Of a stretch of DNA of 64,000 nucleotides, positions 1 to 8,571 are shown piece by piece (within the stretch, counting starts at the first letter, position 1; the number at the start of each line of letters is the position of its first letter). The notes below the pieces were generated by a model. That model was given only the letters and a program-made list of their open reading frames with translations. It did not search any database and was not told the origin of the DNA. This stretch comes from Cupriavidus necator (GTDB lineage: Bacteria; Pseudomonadota; Gammaproteobacteria; Burkholderiales; Burkholderiaceae). The position numbers and the translations under genes were made by a program. The stretch spans positions 1,426,001 through 1,490,000 of the forward strand of contig CP074381.1 in NCBI GenBank assembly GCA_022041995.1, written 5' to 3'.

Positions 1-285
1 GGATAAACTCCTGTATAGGTGTTGAGATCTAATGTAGGGAGCCGGCCGCCATATGGTCAAGAAAAAATAGGATTACTCAGAGAAAACCACTACTCCAACA
101 GTGAAAGTCCTATATATAAGTTTGTTGACATCGGTCCGGCCGCTGTCTATCGTCATGACAACGGCGATGTTGTCAGCGCCGGAGCATCGACGCAGTGAAT
201 CAACGGAGAAGGCGGACATGAACGTTGTGTCACACAAGGAGAAGACGCGAAGCTGCAGGCCCTGCGTGCACGCCTGGATCCGCTG
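1..285. other. Gene-poor, AT-richer left edge
   Basis: This stretch is visibly richer in A and T than the rest of the window and contains no frame with high third-position GC until about position 244. From 244 to about 318 one forward frame looks coding-like (residues LQALRARLDPLEDFGLWFWAG), but it is in a different frame from the oxidoreductase remnant that follows and has no start with a ribosome binding site. It may be decayed gene sequence or the edge of an old insertion; I cannot assign it. Confidence 0.4.
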
Positions 286-565
286 GAGGATTTCGGCCTG
301 TGGTTCTGGGCAGGCATGCCAGATCGACCTGGCGCAGCTCTGGCTCAAGCGCCTGCAGCTGATCGGCGTGACCTTCCGCACCCGCACGGAACAGGAGCGG
401 CTGGAGTGCATCCAGGCCTGCGCGCGCGACATGCTGCCCCTTTTGCGCGCGGGCCGCGTGCGCCTGCCGATCGACCGGACCTTTGCCATGACCGACATCG
501 ACGCCGCGCATGCGTACATGAAGCAAGACCAGCACGTCGGCAAGATTGTGTTGCTGGTCGACTGA
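286..565 (+). pseudogene. C-terminal remnant of a zinc-type quinone oxidoreductase
   Basis: About 85 codons read like the C-terminal end of a medium-chain NAD(P)H:quinone oxidoreductase or zinc-binding alcohol dehydrogenase. Two family-typical stretches are visible: IDLAQLWLKRLQLIGVTFRT, and the end in which an alanine-histidine-alanine run is followed by GKIVL and an acidic last residue. The N-terminal catalytic domain and the glycine-rich nucleotide-binding motif are missing, and the upstream sequence is unrelated and low in GC. An open frame runs back to about 101 but nothing before about 310 resembles the family. I therefore read it as a 5'-truncated, non-functional gene. It ends about 30 bases before the dioxygenase start. 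Confidence 0.6.
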
Positions 566-596
566 TTCCGCAGAGAAGCCTTAAATTAGAGGAGAC

Positions 597-1394
597 ATGA
601 TGACAATCCAGATCAAGCCGCTGACCGGCTCCGTGGCCGCAGCCGTGACCGGTGTCGACCTGAGCCAGCCGCTCGACGACGCCAGCTTCGAGATCCTGCA
701 CCGGGCGTTCCTGGAGCATGGCGTGCTGGTGTTCCGCGGCCAGCAGCTGCAGCCGGCCGCGCAGGTCGCGTTCGCCCGGCGCTGGGGCAAGCCGGTGCAG
801 GGCAACCCGCTGCTCAAGGGCCTGACCGAGTTCCCGGAACTGGCCCAGGTCACCAAGATCCCCAAGGAGACCGCTTCGACCGAGGCATGGCATTCGGACT
901 CGATCTATACCGAGGTGCCGCCGAAGATCTCGATCCTCTCGGCGGTGACCATCCCCATCGGCGGTGACACCATGTGGTGCAACCAGTATGTCTCGTACGA
1001 CCGCTTGTCGCCGGCGATGCAGCGCATGATCGAAGGGCTGCGGGTCCGCTTCTCAGGCGCGCGGCTGGCAAAGATGACGGGTTCGGACAAGGTGCCGACA
1101 GCGGTGCACCCGATCGTGCGCACGCACCCGGAGACCGGGCGCAAGGCGCTCTATGTCGGCCACCCCGACACCGCGCAGTGCATCGAAGGCATGACCGAAG
1201 CGGAGAGCCGCCCGCTGCTCGACTTCCTGTATGAGCACTCGGTGGCGCCGGACAACGTCTACCGCCATATGTGGCAAGAGGGCGATGTGGTGATGTGGGA
1301 CAACCGCTGCACCATGCACTACGCCGTGCACGACTATGGCAATGCCGACCGCGTGCTGAACCGCGTCACGCTGGAAGGGGAAGTGCCACGCTGA
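597..1394 (+). CDS. TauD/TfdA family Fe(II)/2-oxoglutarate dioxygenase
   Basis: This 265-residue protein is a full-length member of the TauD/TfdA family of non-haem iron dioxygenases, which couple decarboxylation of 2-oxoglutarate to hydroxylation of a substrate such as taurine, an aryloxyalkanoate or a carnitine-type compound. The iron-binding HxD pair is visible at H99 and D101 (WHSDSIY). The distal histidine lies in DNRCTMH near residue 244 and the 2-oxoglutarate-binding arginine in RVLNR near the end. A GGAGA ribosome binding site precedes two adjacent ATG codons (597 and 600). The substrate cannot be read from the sequence. The gene lies just upstream of the transhydrogenase operon with about 115 bases between, so it may be transcribed separately. 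Confidence 0.9.
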   Translation: MMTIQIKPLTGSVAAAVTGVDLSQPLDDASFEILHRAFLEHGVLVFRGQQLQPAAQVAFARRWGKPVQGNPLLKGLTEFPELAQVTKIPKETASTEAWHSDSIYTEVPPKISILSAVTIPIGGDTMWCNQYVSYDRLSPAMQRMIEGLRVRFSGARLAKMTGSDKVPTAVHPIVRTHPETGRKALYVGHPDTAQCIEGMTEAESRPLLDFLYEHSVAPDNVYRHMWQEGDVVMWDNRCTMHYAVHDYGNADRVLNRVTLEGEVPR

Positions 1395-1510
1395 GCTGTT
1401 CCGCCAAAACCGGCGCCGCGCCTTGCCCGTTGAACCGGCATGCGGCGCCCGGCACACAGGTTGCCCGTCCACCCCGACGCACGGAATGCACGGGAACAAA
1501 GGAGATTGAA

Positions 1511-2629
1511 ATGCAGATAGGGATCCCGACTGAGACGCGGGCGGGGGAGGCGCGCGTTGCGGCAACGCCGGAGACCGTGAAGAAATACGTGGCACAGGGC
1601 CACCAGGTGGTATTGCAGGCTGGCGCCGGCGTGCGTGCCAGCCAGACAGACAGCGCCTATGAGGCCGCGGGTGCGCGCATCGGCAGCGCGGCCGAGGCGC
1701 TGGGCGCGCAGTTGGTGCTGAAGGTGCGCGCGCCGGACGAAGCCGAGCTGGCGCAGATGAAGCCGGGCGCCGTGCTGGTCGGCATGCTCAATCCCTTCGA
1801 CGCCGAGAACAACGCGCGCATGTCCGCCGCGAACATCACCGCCTTTGCCCTGGAAGCCGCGCCGCGCACCACGCGCGCGCAGAGCATGGACGTGCTGTCG
1901 TCGCAGGCCAACATCGCCGGCTACAAGGCCGTGCTGATGGCAGCGCACCACTATCAGCGCTTCATGCCGATGCTGATGACCGCCGCCGGCACCGTCAAGG
2001 CCGCACGCGTGCTGATCCTGGGCGCGGGCGTCGCCGGCCTGCAGGCCATCGCCACGGCCAAGCGGCTGGGCGCGGTGATCGAGGCCTCCGATGTGCGCCC
2101 CGCGGTCAAGGAGCAGATCGAATCGCTCGGCGCCAAGTTCCTCGACGTGCCCTTCCTCACCGATGAAGAGCGCGAGATCGCCCAGGGCGTGGGCGGCTAT
2201 GCCCGCCCGATGCCGCCGGACTGGATGAAGCGCCAGGCCGAGCTGGTGCACCAGCGCGCCGTCCAGGCCGACATCGTCATCACCACCGCGCTGATCCCGG
2301 GCCGCAAGGCGCCCACGCTGCTCCACGAAGCGACGGTGCAGCAGATGAAGCCGGGCTCCGTGGTGGTCGACCTGGCCGCCGCGCAGGGCGGCAACTGCCC
2401 GCTGACGCTGGCCGACGAAGTGGTCGAACGCCACGGCGTCGTGCTGATCGGACACACCAACCTGGCCAGCATGGTCGCGGCGGACGCTTCGGCGCTCTAT
2501 GCCCGCAACGTGCTGGACTTCCTCAAGCTGGTCGTCGACAAGGACGGCCAGTTCACGCTGAACCTGGAAGACGACATCGTCGCCGCCTGCCTGATGACGC
2601 GGCGCGAAGAACTGGCGCTGGCCAGCTGA
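1511..2629 (+). CDS. pntAA: NAD(P) transhydrogenase subunit alpha 1 (domain I)
   Basis: This is the soluble NAD(H)-binding domain I of the proton-translocating nicotinamide nucleotide transhydrogenase, 372 residues. The N-terminus ([20 protein letters not shown]) and the Rossmann motif [19 protein letters not shown] are typical of the alanine dehydrogenase/PntA fold. The ATG at 1511 follows an AAAGGAGAT ribosome binding site; the frame stays open about 240 bases upstream but that part does not resemble the family. The three-gene form (pntAA, pntAB, pntB), rather than the two-gene form of E. coli, is the arrangement known from Rhodospirillum and many betaproteobacteria. The complex sits at the inner membrane and makes NADPH from NADH using the proton gradient. 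Confidence 0.96.
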   Translation: MQIGIPTETRAGEARVAATPETVKKYVAQGHQVVLQAGAGVRASQTDSAYEAAGARIGSAAEALGAQLVLKVRAPDEAELAQMKPGAVLVGMLNPFDAENNARMSAANITAFALEAAPRTTRAQSMDVLSSQANIAGYKAVLMAAHHYQRFMPMLMTAAGTVKAARVLILGAGVAGLQAIATAKRLGAVIEASDVRPAVKEQIESLGAKFLDVPFLTDEEREIAQGVGGYARPMPPDWMKRQAELVHQRAVQADIVITTALIPGRKAPTLLHEATVQQMKPGSVVVDLAAAQGGNCPLTLADEVVERHGVVLIGHTNLASMVAADASALYARNVLDFLKLVVDKDGQFTLNLEDDIVAACLMTRREELALAS

Positions 2630-2651
2630 ACCGGCAATCAAGGAGATCTCG

Positions 2652-3002
2652 ATGGAAATGGTTAGCCACACGGTGATCAACCTGATCATCTTTGTACTGG
2701 CGATCTACGTGGGCTACCACGTGGTCTGGACAGTCACGCCCGCGCTGCATACGCCGCTGACGGCGGTGACCAATGCGATCTCGGCCATCATCATCGTCGG
2801 CGCCATGCTGGCCGCCGGCCTGACCGAGGGCTATGTTGGCCGCGCGATGGGCACGCTGGCGGTGGCGCTGGCGGCGGTCAATGTGTTCGGCGGCTTCCTG
2901 GTCACGCAGCGCATGCTGGAGATGTTCAGGAAGAAGGCACCCAAGGCGCAGCCCGAAGCCAAGGGGCAGCCTGGCGGCAAACTGGCGGAGGCAGCGCAAT
3001 GA
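2652..3002 (+). CDS. pntAB: NAD(P) transhydrogenase subunit alpha 2 (membrane)
   Basis: A 116-residue membrane protein carrying the first part of the transhydrogenase proton channel (domain II). Three hydrophobic segments are visible: [19 protein letters not shown], an [12 protein letters not shown] region, and [19 protein letters not shown]. The C-terminal tail is charged and rich in lysine, alanine and glutamine. It starts 22 bases after pntAA behind an AAGGAGAT site. Its stop overlaps the pntB start by four bases (ATGA), which implies translational coupling in one operon. Confidence 0.95.
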   Translation: MEMVSHTVINLIIFVLAIYVGYHVVWTVTPALHTPLTAVTNAISAIIIVGAMLAAGLTEGYVGRAMGTLAVALAAVNVFGGFLVTQRMLEMFRKKAPKAQPEAKGQPGGKLAEAAQ

Positions 3003-4465
3003 ATGGCCTGTCGATGAATATGGTGACGCTGTCCTACCTGGGCGCGTCGGTGTGCTTTATCCAGGCGCTCAAGGGCCTGTCACACCCGACCACGGCGCGG
3101 CGCGGCAATACCTTCGGCATGGCCGGCATGGTGGTCGCGGCACTCACCACAGTGGCGCTGATCTTCAAGCTGAAGAGCGAGTTGTTGTCCGGCGGGACGG
3201 ACCCGTCCGCGCCGGGCACCGGCCTGGCGCTGATCCTGGCCGCGCTGGTGGTGGGCGGCGGCATCGGTGCCTATGTGGCGAAGAAGGTGCAGATGACCAA
3301 GATGCCCGAGCTGGTCGCGGCGATGCACTCGCTGATCGGCCTGGCGGCGGTGTTTATTTCCGTGGCGGCAGTGGCCGAGCCCGCTGCCTTCGGCATCACG
3401 GCTGCCGGTTCGCATGACATTCCGCTGGGCAACCGCATCGAGCTCTTCATCGGCTGCTTCGTCGGTGCCATTACCTTCTCCGGCTCGGTGATCGCCTTCG
3501 GCAAGCTGGCCGGACGCTACAAGTTCCGCCTGTTCCAGGGCGCGCCGGTGGTGTTCGCCGGGCAGCACTGGCTGAACCTGCTGCTGGCGGTGGCGATGGT
3601 GGGCTTTGGCATCGCGTTCTTCCTGACGCAGGCGTGGATGCCGTTCCTGGTCATGCTGGCGCTCGCCTTCGTGCTGGGCGTGCTGATCATCATCCCGATC
3701 GGCGGTGCCGACATGCCGGTGGTGGTGTCGATGCTGAACTCGTATTCGGGCTGGGCCGCGGCGGGCATCGGCTTCTCGCTGAACAACCCGATGCTGATCA
3801 TCGCGGGCTCGCTGGTAGGCTCCTCCGGCGCGATCCTGTCGTACATCATGTGCCGGGCGATGAACCGCTCATTCTTCAACGTGATCCTGGGCGGCTTCGG
3901 CAGCGACGCCGCCGCGAGCGGTCCGGCAGGGCAGACGCAGCGCAACGTGAAGTCGGGTTCGGCTGACGACGCTGCCTTCCTGATGGGCAACGCCGAGACG
4001 GTCATCATCGTGCCGGGCTACGGCCTGGCCGTTGCGCGCGCCCAGCACGCGCTGAAAGAACTCACCGAAGCGCTCACGGAGAAGGGCGTGACTGTGAAAT
4101 ACGCGATCCACCCCGTAGCAGGCCGCATGCCCGGCCATATGAACGTGCTGCTGGCCGAGGCCGAGGTGCCGTACGACCAGGTCTTCGAGATGGAAGACAT
4201 CAACAGCGAGTTCGGCCAGGCCGACGTGGTGCTGGTGCTGGGCGCCAACGACGTGGTCAACCCGGCGGCCAAGAACGACCCCCAGTCGCCGATTGCCGGC
4301 ATGCCGATCCTGGAGGCGTACAAGGCCAAGACCATCATCGTCAACAAGCGCTCGATGGCTGCCGGCTATGCCGGGCTGGACAACGAGCTGTTCTACATGG
4401 ACAAGACCATGATGGTGTTCGGCGACGCCAAGAAGGTGGTCGAGGACATGCTCAAGGCCGCCTGA
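2999..4465 (+). CDS. pntB: NAD(P) transhydrogenase subunit beta
   Basis: This 488-residue protein holds the rest of the membrane domain II (about residues 1-300, eight or nine hydrophobic helices) and the NADP(H)-binding domain III at the C-terminus. The domain III fingerprint [10 protein letters not shown], the segment [18 protein letters not shown], the [10 protein letters not shown] loop and [10 protein letters not shown] are all present. Length matches the family. The start overlaps the pntAB stop. Together the three subunits form an inner-membrane proton-pumping hydride-transfer complex that feeds NADPH to biosynthesis, which in a polyhydroxybutyrate-making Cupriavidus would include acetoacetyl-CoA reduction (an inference). 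Confidence 0.96.
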   Translation: MNGLSMNMVTLSYLGASVCFIQALKGLSHPTTARRGNTFGMAGMVVAALTTVALIFKLKSELLSGGTDPSAPGTGLALILAALVVGGGIGAYVAKKVQMTKMPELVAAMHSLIGLAAVFISVAAVAEPAAFGITAAGSHDIPLGNRIELFIGCFVGAITFSGSVIAFGKLAGRYKFRLFQGAPVVFAGQHWLNLLLAVAMVGFGIAFFLTQAWMPFLVMLALAFVLGVLIIIPIGGADMPVVVSMLNSYSGWAAAGIGFSLNNPMLIIAGSLVGSSGAILSYIMCRAMNRSFFNVILGGFGSDAAASGPAGQTQRNVKSGSADDAAFLMGNAETVIIVPGYGLAVARAQHALKELTEALTEKGVTVKYAIHPVAGRMPGHMNVLLAEAEVPYDQVFEMEDINSEFGQADVVLVLGANDVVNPAAKNDPQSPIAGMPILEAYKAKTIIVNKRSMAAGYAGLDNELFYMDKTMMVFGDAKKVVEDMLKAA

Positions 4466-4496
4466 GCCCCTGAGCCCAATGCAGCGGAGACAAGCA

Positions 4497-5284
4497 ATGA
4501 ACCAGCAAGAACGCCACCTCGGCCTGTTTGCCGATCTGGAGGGCAAGGTGGCCCTGGTGACCGGGGCCTTTGGCGGCCTGGGCCTGCATTTTGCGCAAAC
4601 GCTGGCGCGCGCCGGCTGCAAGGTGGTACTGGCGGGGCGGCGCGTGGCCGAAGGCGAGGCCGTGCTGGCGGAACTGCGCAGGCAGGGCGGGCAAGGCTGC
4701 GTCGTTGCGCTCGACGTCAGGGACCCTGCGTCGGTTGGTGCGGCGTTCGAGGCAGCGCGCCAACAGCTCGGCCGGTCCAGGTGGTCGTCAACAGCGCCGG
4801 CATCGCCACCACCGGGCCGGCCATGGAGGTCGACGAGGCAGCCTGGCAAGGCGTGATCGACACCAACCTGAACGGCGCCTGGCGCGTGGCGCAATGCGCG
4901 GCGCGGATGATGCGCGAGGCCGGCAGCGGCGGCAGCATCGTTAATATCGCGTCGATCCTCGGCCTGCGTGTGGCGCAGCAGGTCCCGGCCTACACCGCCG
5001 CGAAGGCGGGCCTGATCCACCTGACGCGCTCGCTGGCGCTGGAATGGGCGCGGCAGGGGATCCGCGTCAACGCGCTGGCACCGGGCTACTTCGAGACTGA
5101 CATCAACCGCAGCTTCTTCGAGACCGACAGCGGCCGGGCCATGATCGGGCGCATTCCGCAGCGCCGGCTCGGCCAGCCTCGCCAGCTCGACTGCGCGCTG
5201 CTGCTGCTGGCCTCGGATGCTTCCGACTACATCACCGGTACGGTGCTGCCCGTGGACGGCGGCCACGCGGTCAGCTCGCTCTGA
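4497..5284 (+). pseudogene. SDR family oxidoreductase, frameshifted near 4777
   Basis: Two overlapping frames together give a complete classical short-chain dehydrogenase of about 262 residues. The N-terminal part carries the nucleotide-binding motif TGAFGGLGLHFAQTLARAG. After a one-base loss near 4777 (in CAGCTCGGCCGGTCC), the frame continues with VVVNSAGIATTG, the catalytic YTAAKAG region and the end TGTVLPVDGGHAVSSL. Adding one base restores the whole family-length frame with no other defect. It lies about 30 bases after pntB with a GCGGAG-type site. It could be a true recent pseudogene, but five other genes in the window carry the same kind of error, so a sequencing deletion is more likely. 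The substrate is unknown; the phosphotransferase next door suggests acyl-CoA or hydroxyacyl metabolism. Confidence 0.75.
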
Positions 5285-5313
5285 GCCCACCCGCAATCGA
5301 GGAGAGCGATCCT

Positions 5314-6374
5314 ATGCAACCAGCCCTTGCAGTTCCCGCCGCCACCGGCGGTTCCGGTTTCGACAGCGCAGCCCTGGCGGGGCTGCTGCATGCAGAAGGC
5401 CTGATCGAGCGGCCCGAACTGACCCTGGAGCGCCTTGCCGGCGGCCAGTCCAATCCGACCTACCGGCTGGCCTGCGGCGCGCAGCAATATGTGCTGCGCA
5501 CCAAGCCGCCGGGAGAGTTGTTGTCGTCCGCCCATGCCATCGACCGCGAGTACCGCGTGATGCACGGGCTGCGCGACAGCGACGTGCCGGTGCCCCCGGT
5601 CTACCTGTACAGCGAAGACACCGCGATCCTTGGCACGCCCTTCTACCTGATGGGATTCATGGAGGGCCGCGTCATCTATGACCAGTCCCTGCCGGGCCAG
5701 TCCCCGCAACAGCGCGCCGCGATCTACCGCGAGATGAACCGCGTAATCGGCGCCTTGCACCGGGTGGACTACCGCGCCGCAGGCCTGGCGGACTACGGCA
5801 GGAGCGGCGGCTATGTGGCGCGCCAGGTCGCCCGCTGGGCGGCCAGTGCCGCGACACCGGCATGGACGACAACCGGGCGCTGGCGGCGCTGGCCGAATGG
5901 CTGCCGCAGCACGTCCCGGACGCGGAGCAGACCAGCGTGGTGCATGGCGACTACCGCATGGACAACCTCGTCTTCCATCCCACCGAGCCCCGCGTCATTT
6001 GCGTGCTCGACTGGGAGCTGTCCACGCTCGGCCACCCGCTCGCGGACCTGGCCTACCACTGCATGAGCTGGCATATTCCGGCCGACCTGTGGCGCGGCAT
6101 CGGCGGGCTCGACCTGCAGGTGCTGGGCATTCCGGATATGGCGACCTACCTGCGCTGGTACGGCGAGACCAACGGCACGCACGCGCTCGAGCACTGGGAC
6201 TTCTATCTCGCCTACAACTTCTTCCGGCTGGCGGCGATCATGCACGGCATCGGGCAGCGTGCCAGGAGCGGCAACGCCGCCGCGGCGGATGCCGTCGAGA
6301 CCGGCAGGAAGGCGGTGCCGCTGGCCGAACTAGGGTGGCAATTTGCCATGCGCTACCGCGCGGCAGGGCGCTAG
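5314..6374 (+). pseudogene. APH-family phosphotransferase, frameshifted near 5840
   Basis: The combined product of about 353 residues belongs to the aminoglycoside phosphotransferase-like kinases found beside acyl-CoA dehydrogenases (the ACAD10/11 N-terminal type). The first frame has the nucleotide-binding lobe: LAGGQSNPTYRL, VLRTKPPGELL and the conserved lysine region. The second frame has the catalytic loop VVHGDYRMDNLVFHP and the metal-binding segment VLDWELSTLGHPLADLAY. The switch lies in CGCTGGGCGGCCAGTGC and needs exactly one added base. It starts 29 bases after the SDR behind GAGGAGAG, so the two genes look co-transcribed. The family is thought to phosphorylate 4-hydroxyacyl-CoA or related groups, known from the mammalian proteins; the role here is inferred. 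The frameshift is probably a consensus error. Confidence 0.75.
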
Positions 6375-6579
6375 CGTCGGCGCACGGTATGGCGCCAGCC
6401 GGATCGAAGTCTCCGCAGGTGACGGAGTCTGCCCTGGGTTCCTTATCGGGAATCAAAATTTGCCTTCCGATCCGGCCTGGCTTAAAGATAGGAAGGGGAG
6501 ATGGGGCCCGCGGATTCATGGCCGCATCGGAACCGGTTACCCCAGGCTGTCTGGCATCCCGAGGCTTCAGGAGACGTCA

Positions 6580-6834
6580 ATGAGTGTGCTGATGCTAACG
6601 AATATCGACGCGACGACCACCGACGAGGAAATCCAGGAATTCATCGGTCGCTACGGCTTCCCGGCCTTCGATGAAATCGAGCGCCTGCCGGGAGACGGCA
6701 CCCGCCCGGCCGTGTCGCTGCATTTCAACGCGGTCGAGGATGCCGCGCTGCGGCTCCTGCAGCCGCGCATCAACCACCTGTTCTGGAAGCAGCGCAAGGT
6801 GGACGCGACGGTGCTCACCGAGCGCTTCGAATAG
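6580..6834 (+). CDS. Small conserved hypothetical protein (84 aa)
   Basis: An 84-residue protein with the pattern of an RNA-recognition-like small fold: an N-terminal beta strand (SVLMLTNIDATT), a helix with acidic residues (DEEIQEFIGRYGFPAFDEIERL), a second strand (PAVSLHFN) and a helix ending in basic residues (HLFWKQRKVD). The ATG at 6580 follows a CAGGAGAC site. I do not recognise a named family with certainty, and no partner is obvious. About 200 non-coding bases precede it, so it probably has its own promoter. Confidence 0.65.
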   Translation: MSVLMLTNIDATTTDEEIQEFIGRYGFPAFDEIERLPGDGTRPAVSLHFNAVEDAALRLLQPRINHLFWKQRKVDATVLTERFE

Positions 6835-6920
6835 GCCGCTGCCGCGGCTGGCGGGCATGCGGGTCCGGTGCTTCCTCGCTTGCCCGCCTCGGGGCATGCC
6901 GTGGCGGGGGAAGAGGCGAG

Positions 6921-7325
6921 ATGAACAGGCGATACACGATCCTGCACGCGCTGGCGTGCAGTGCCGCAATGCTTGCGGGTGCAATACCGGCAGCGCCGGC
7001 CGTTGCCTATTTTGACCACTACCTTGGCGGCACCATCGTCGGCACGCTTACCCAGGACCAGCTCACGGCGTTGACGGATGTCTTCCGCAGGACCCTGGAG
7101 CAGGGCGCCGACGGCGCCCGCGTGCCGTTCAGGCTGCCACCTGACACGCGGGGGCGGCAGGTCGAAGGCTCCTTCACGTCATTGCAATCCCGGCGGGACC
7201 ACGGCGACCGGTGCCGGCAACTGCGCAGTGAATTCCGCCGGGCTGGCGAAACCGAAGCCTGGACCGGGTGGTACTGCAAGGAGAATGACGGGAGCTGGAA
7301 GTCGCGCAAGCTGCCGAAGAAGTAG
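6921..7325 (+). CDS. Exported hypothetical protein, surface-antigen-like C-terminus
   Basis: A 134-residue protein with a clear signal peptide (basic MNRR, a hydrophobic stretch, then AAPAVA as cleavage region). The mature part begins with a tyrosine- and glycine-bearing segment (YFDHYLGGTIVG). It ends with a pair of cysteines in CRQLRSEF and WYCKENDGSW, a layout like the small C-terminal domain of 17-kDa surface-antigen-type proteins, where the two cysteines would form a disulphide. A GGGGAAGAGGCG site lies just before the ATG. Periplasmic or outer-membrane location is inferred from the signal peptide. It faces the convergent ppk2 gene with only 14 bases between stops. Confidence 0.65.
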   Translation: MNRRYTILHALACSAAMLAGAIPAAPAVAYFDHYLGGTIVGTLTQDQLTALTDVFRRTLEQGADGARVPFRLPPDTRGRQVEGSFTSLQSRRDHGDRCRQLRSEFRRAGETEAWTGWYCKENDGSWKSRKLPKK

Positions 7326-7339
7326 GGGCTCCGGGCGGA

Positions 7340-8221
7340 CTAGTACCGCTCTTCGACATACCGATACGGATAGTCGGGCTCCCGGTATCCGCCCGCCTTC
7401 TGCCTGGCAGGCAGCTTGACTGGCTTGCGTTCGATCGCCTTGTACGGGATCTGTTCCAGCAGGTGCGTGATGATGTTCAGGCGCGCCCGGCGCTTGTCAT
7501 TGGAATTGGCCACATGCCACGGGGCAAAGTCGGTATCGGATGCGGCAAACATGGCGTCGCGCGCGCGTGAATAGTCGTGCCAGCGACTGTACGAGCGCAA
7601 GTCCATGTCAGTGAGCTTCCAGAGCTTGCGGCCGTCCTTGATGCGCCCCTGCAGGCGGCGGGTCTGCTCCTCCGGGCTGACTTCGAGCCAGTACTTGATC
7701 AGGATGATGCCGGAATGCACGATGGCGCGTTCGACCAGTGGGACGGCGCGCAGAAACTCGTCGGCCTGCGCTTCGGTGCAGAATCCCATCACGCGTTCGA
7801 CGCCGGCGCGGTTGTACCAGCTCCGGTCGAAGATGACGATCTCTCCCGCGGCGGGCAGGTGCGGCAGGTAGCGCTGCACGTACATCTGGCTCTTTTCGCG
7901 GTCGGTCGGCGCGGGCAGGGCGATCACGCGGAAAATACGCGGGCTGACGCGTTCCGTGATGGCCTTGATGGTGCCGCCCTTGCCGGCACCGTCGCGCCCT
8001 TCGAACACCACGCAGACCTTGCTGCCGCTGGCCTGCACCCATTGCTGCAGCTTGACGAGCTCGACATGAAGGGCGAAGAGCGCCTTCTGGTATGCCTTCT
8101 CCGACATGCGCTCGCGTTGCTGCTGGTCCGGCTTTTCGTCGAGGTTGTCAGCCGCGTCTGGTTCGCGCGGCGGCTCCGTCCGGCTCCCGTTGTCGTGGCG
8201 CTTCCCTTTTCGCCTGGCCAT
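7340..8221 (-). CDS. ppk2: Polyphosphate kinase 2 (PPK2)
   Basis: This 293-residue protein is a one-domain PPK2 family enzyme, which moves phosphate between polyphosphate and nucleoside diphosphates or monophosphates. The Walker A loop is GRDGAGKGGT (residues 75-84) and Walker B is IFDRSWYNRAG (about 130-140), followed by the VERVMGFC segment and the lid region with several arginines. The start at 8221 was chosen because GCGGAGGAAG lies five bases upstream of the ATG; an upstream ATG at 8263 lacks such a site. The first 40 residues are charged and probably disordered. Whether it prefers GDP, ADP or AMP cannot be told from sequence alone. It is convergent with the exported-protein gene to its left. 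Confidence 0.92.
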   Translation of the reverse strand: MARRKGKRHDNGSRTEPPREPDAADNLDEKPDQQQRERMSEKAYQKALFALHVELVKLQQWVQASGSKVCVVFEGRDGAGKGGTIKAITERVSPRIFRVIALPAPTDREKSQMYVQRYLPHLPAAGEIVIFDRSWYNRAGVERVMGFCTEAQADEFLRAVPLVERAIVHSGIILIKYWLEVSPEEQTRRLQGRIKDGRKLWKLTDMDLRSYSRWHDYSRARDAMFAASDTDFAPWHVANSNDKRRARLNIITHLLEQIPYKAIERKPVKLPARQKAGGYREPDYPYRYVEERY

Positions 8222-8571
8222 GATCTTCCTCCGCTGAGATACCGGTGACTTGAGTCCGGTCATGCGCTTTCAAACCTGGGGGTACCGCCTGCATGCGCAC
8301 AGGCGGCTCGTTTCTACGATAGAAACAAAATCGGGGGAAATCCTCATGCCGATCCATTTTCCTGTCGAAACGCTTGCCGGCCGGCCTGCCGGACGGCAAC
8401 CGGAATTCGGTTGAATTTCAATGTGTTCCGTACTACCTTCGTATCGCGTATGGAGCAATATCCGCTCCGTATATCGGCTGGCAATGGCGCGCGGCAGGAG
8501 AACATCCTCCAGCCCGGCGCGCTGCCCCAGTACGCCTCGGATGGCTCCGTCACCGGCTGCGAGGAGGGAAC
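8222..8571. other. Divergent promoter region ppk2 / DUF3300
   Basis: No gene is seen in these 350 bases, which separate two divergent genes. They contain a 17-bp perfect palindrome at 8310-8326 and an imperfect inverted repeat (TATGGAGC and GCTCCGTATA, 8449-8473). The second half is richer in A and T (TTGAATTTCAATGTG near 8411), as expected for a promoter of the rightward gene. Confidence 0.5.
8310..8326. promoter_or_regulatory. Operator-like palindrome GTTTCTA-CGA-TAGAAAC
   Basis: A perfect 7-3-7 inverted repeat lies 89 bases upstream of the ppk2 start and about 245 bases upstream of the DUF3300 start. Its form fits a dimeric helix-turn-helix repressor site. No cognate regulator gene is next to it, so the assignment is from symmetry only. 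Confidence 0.4.
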
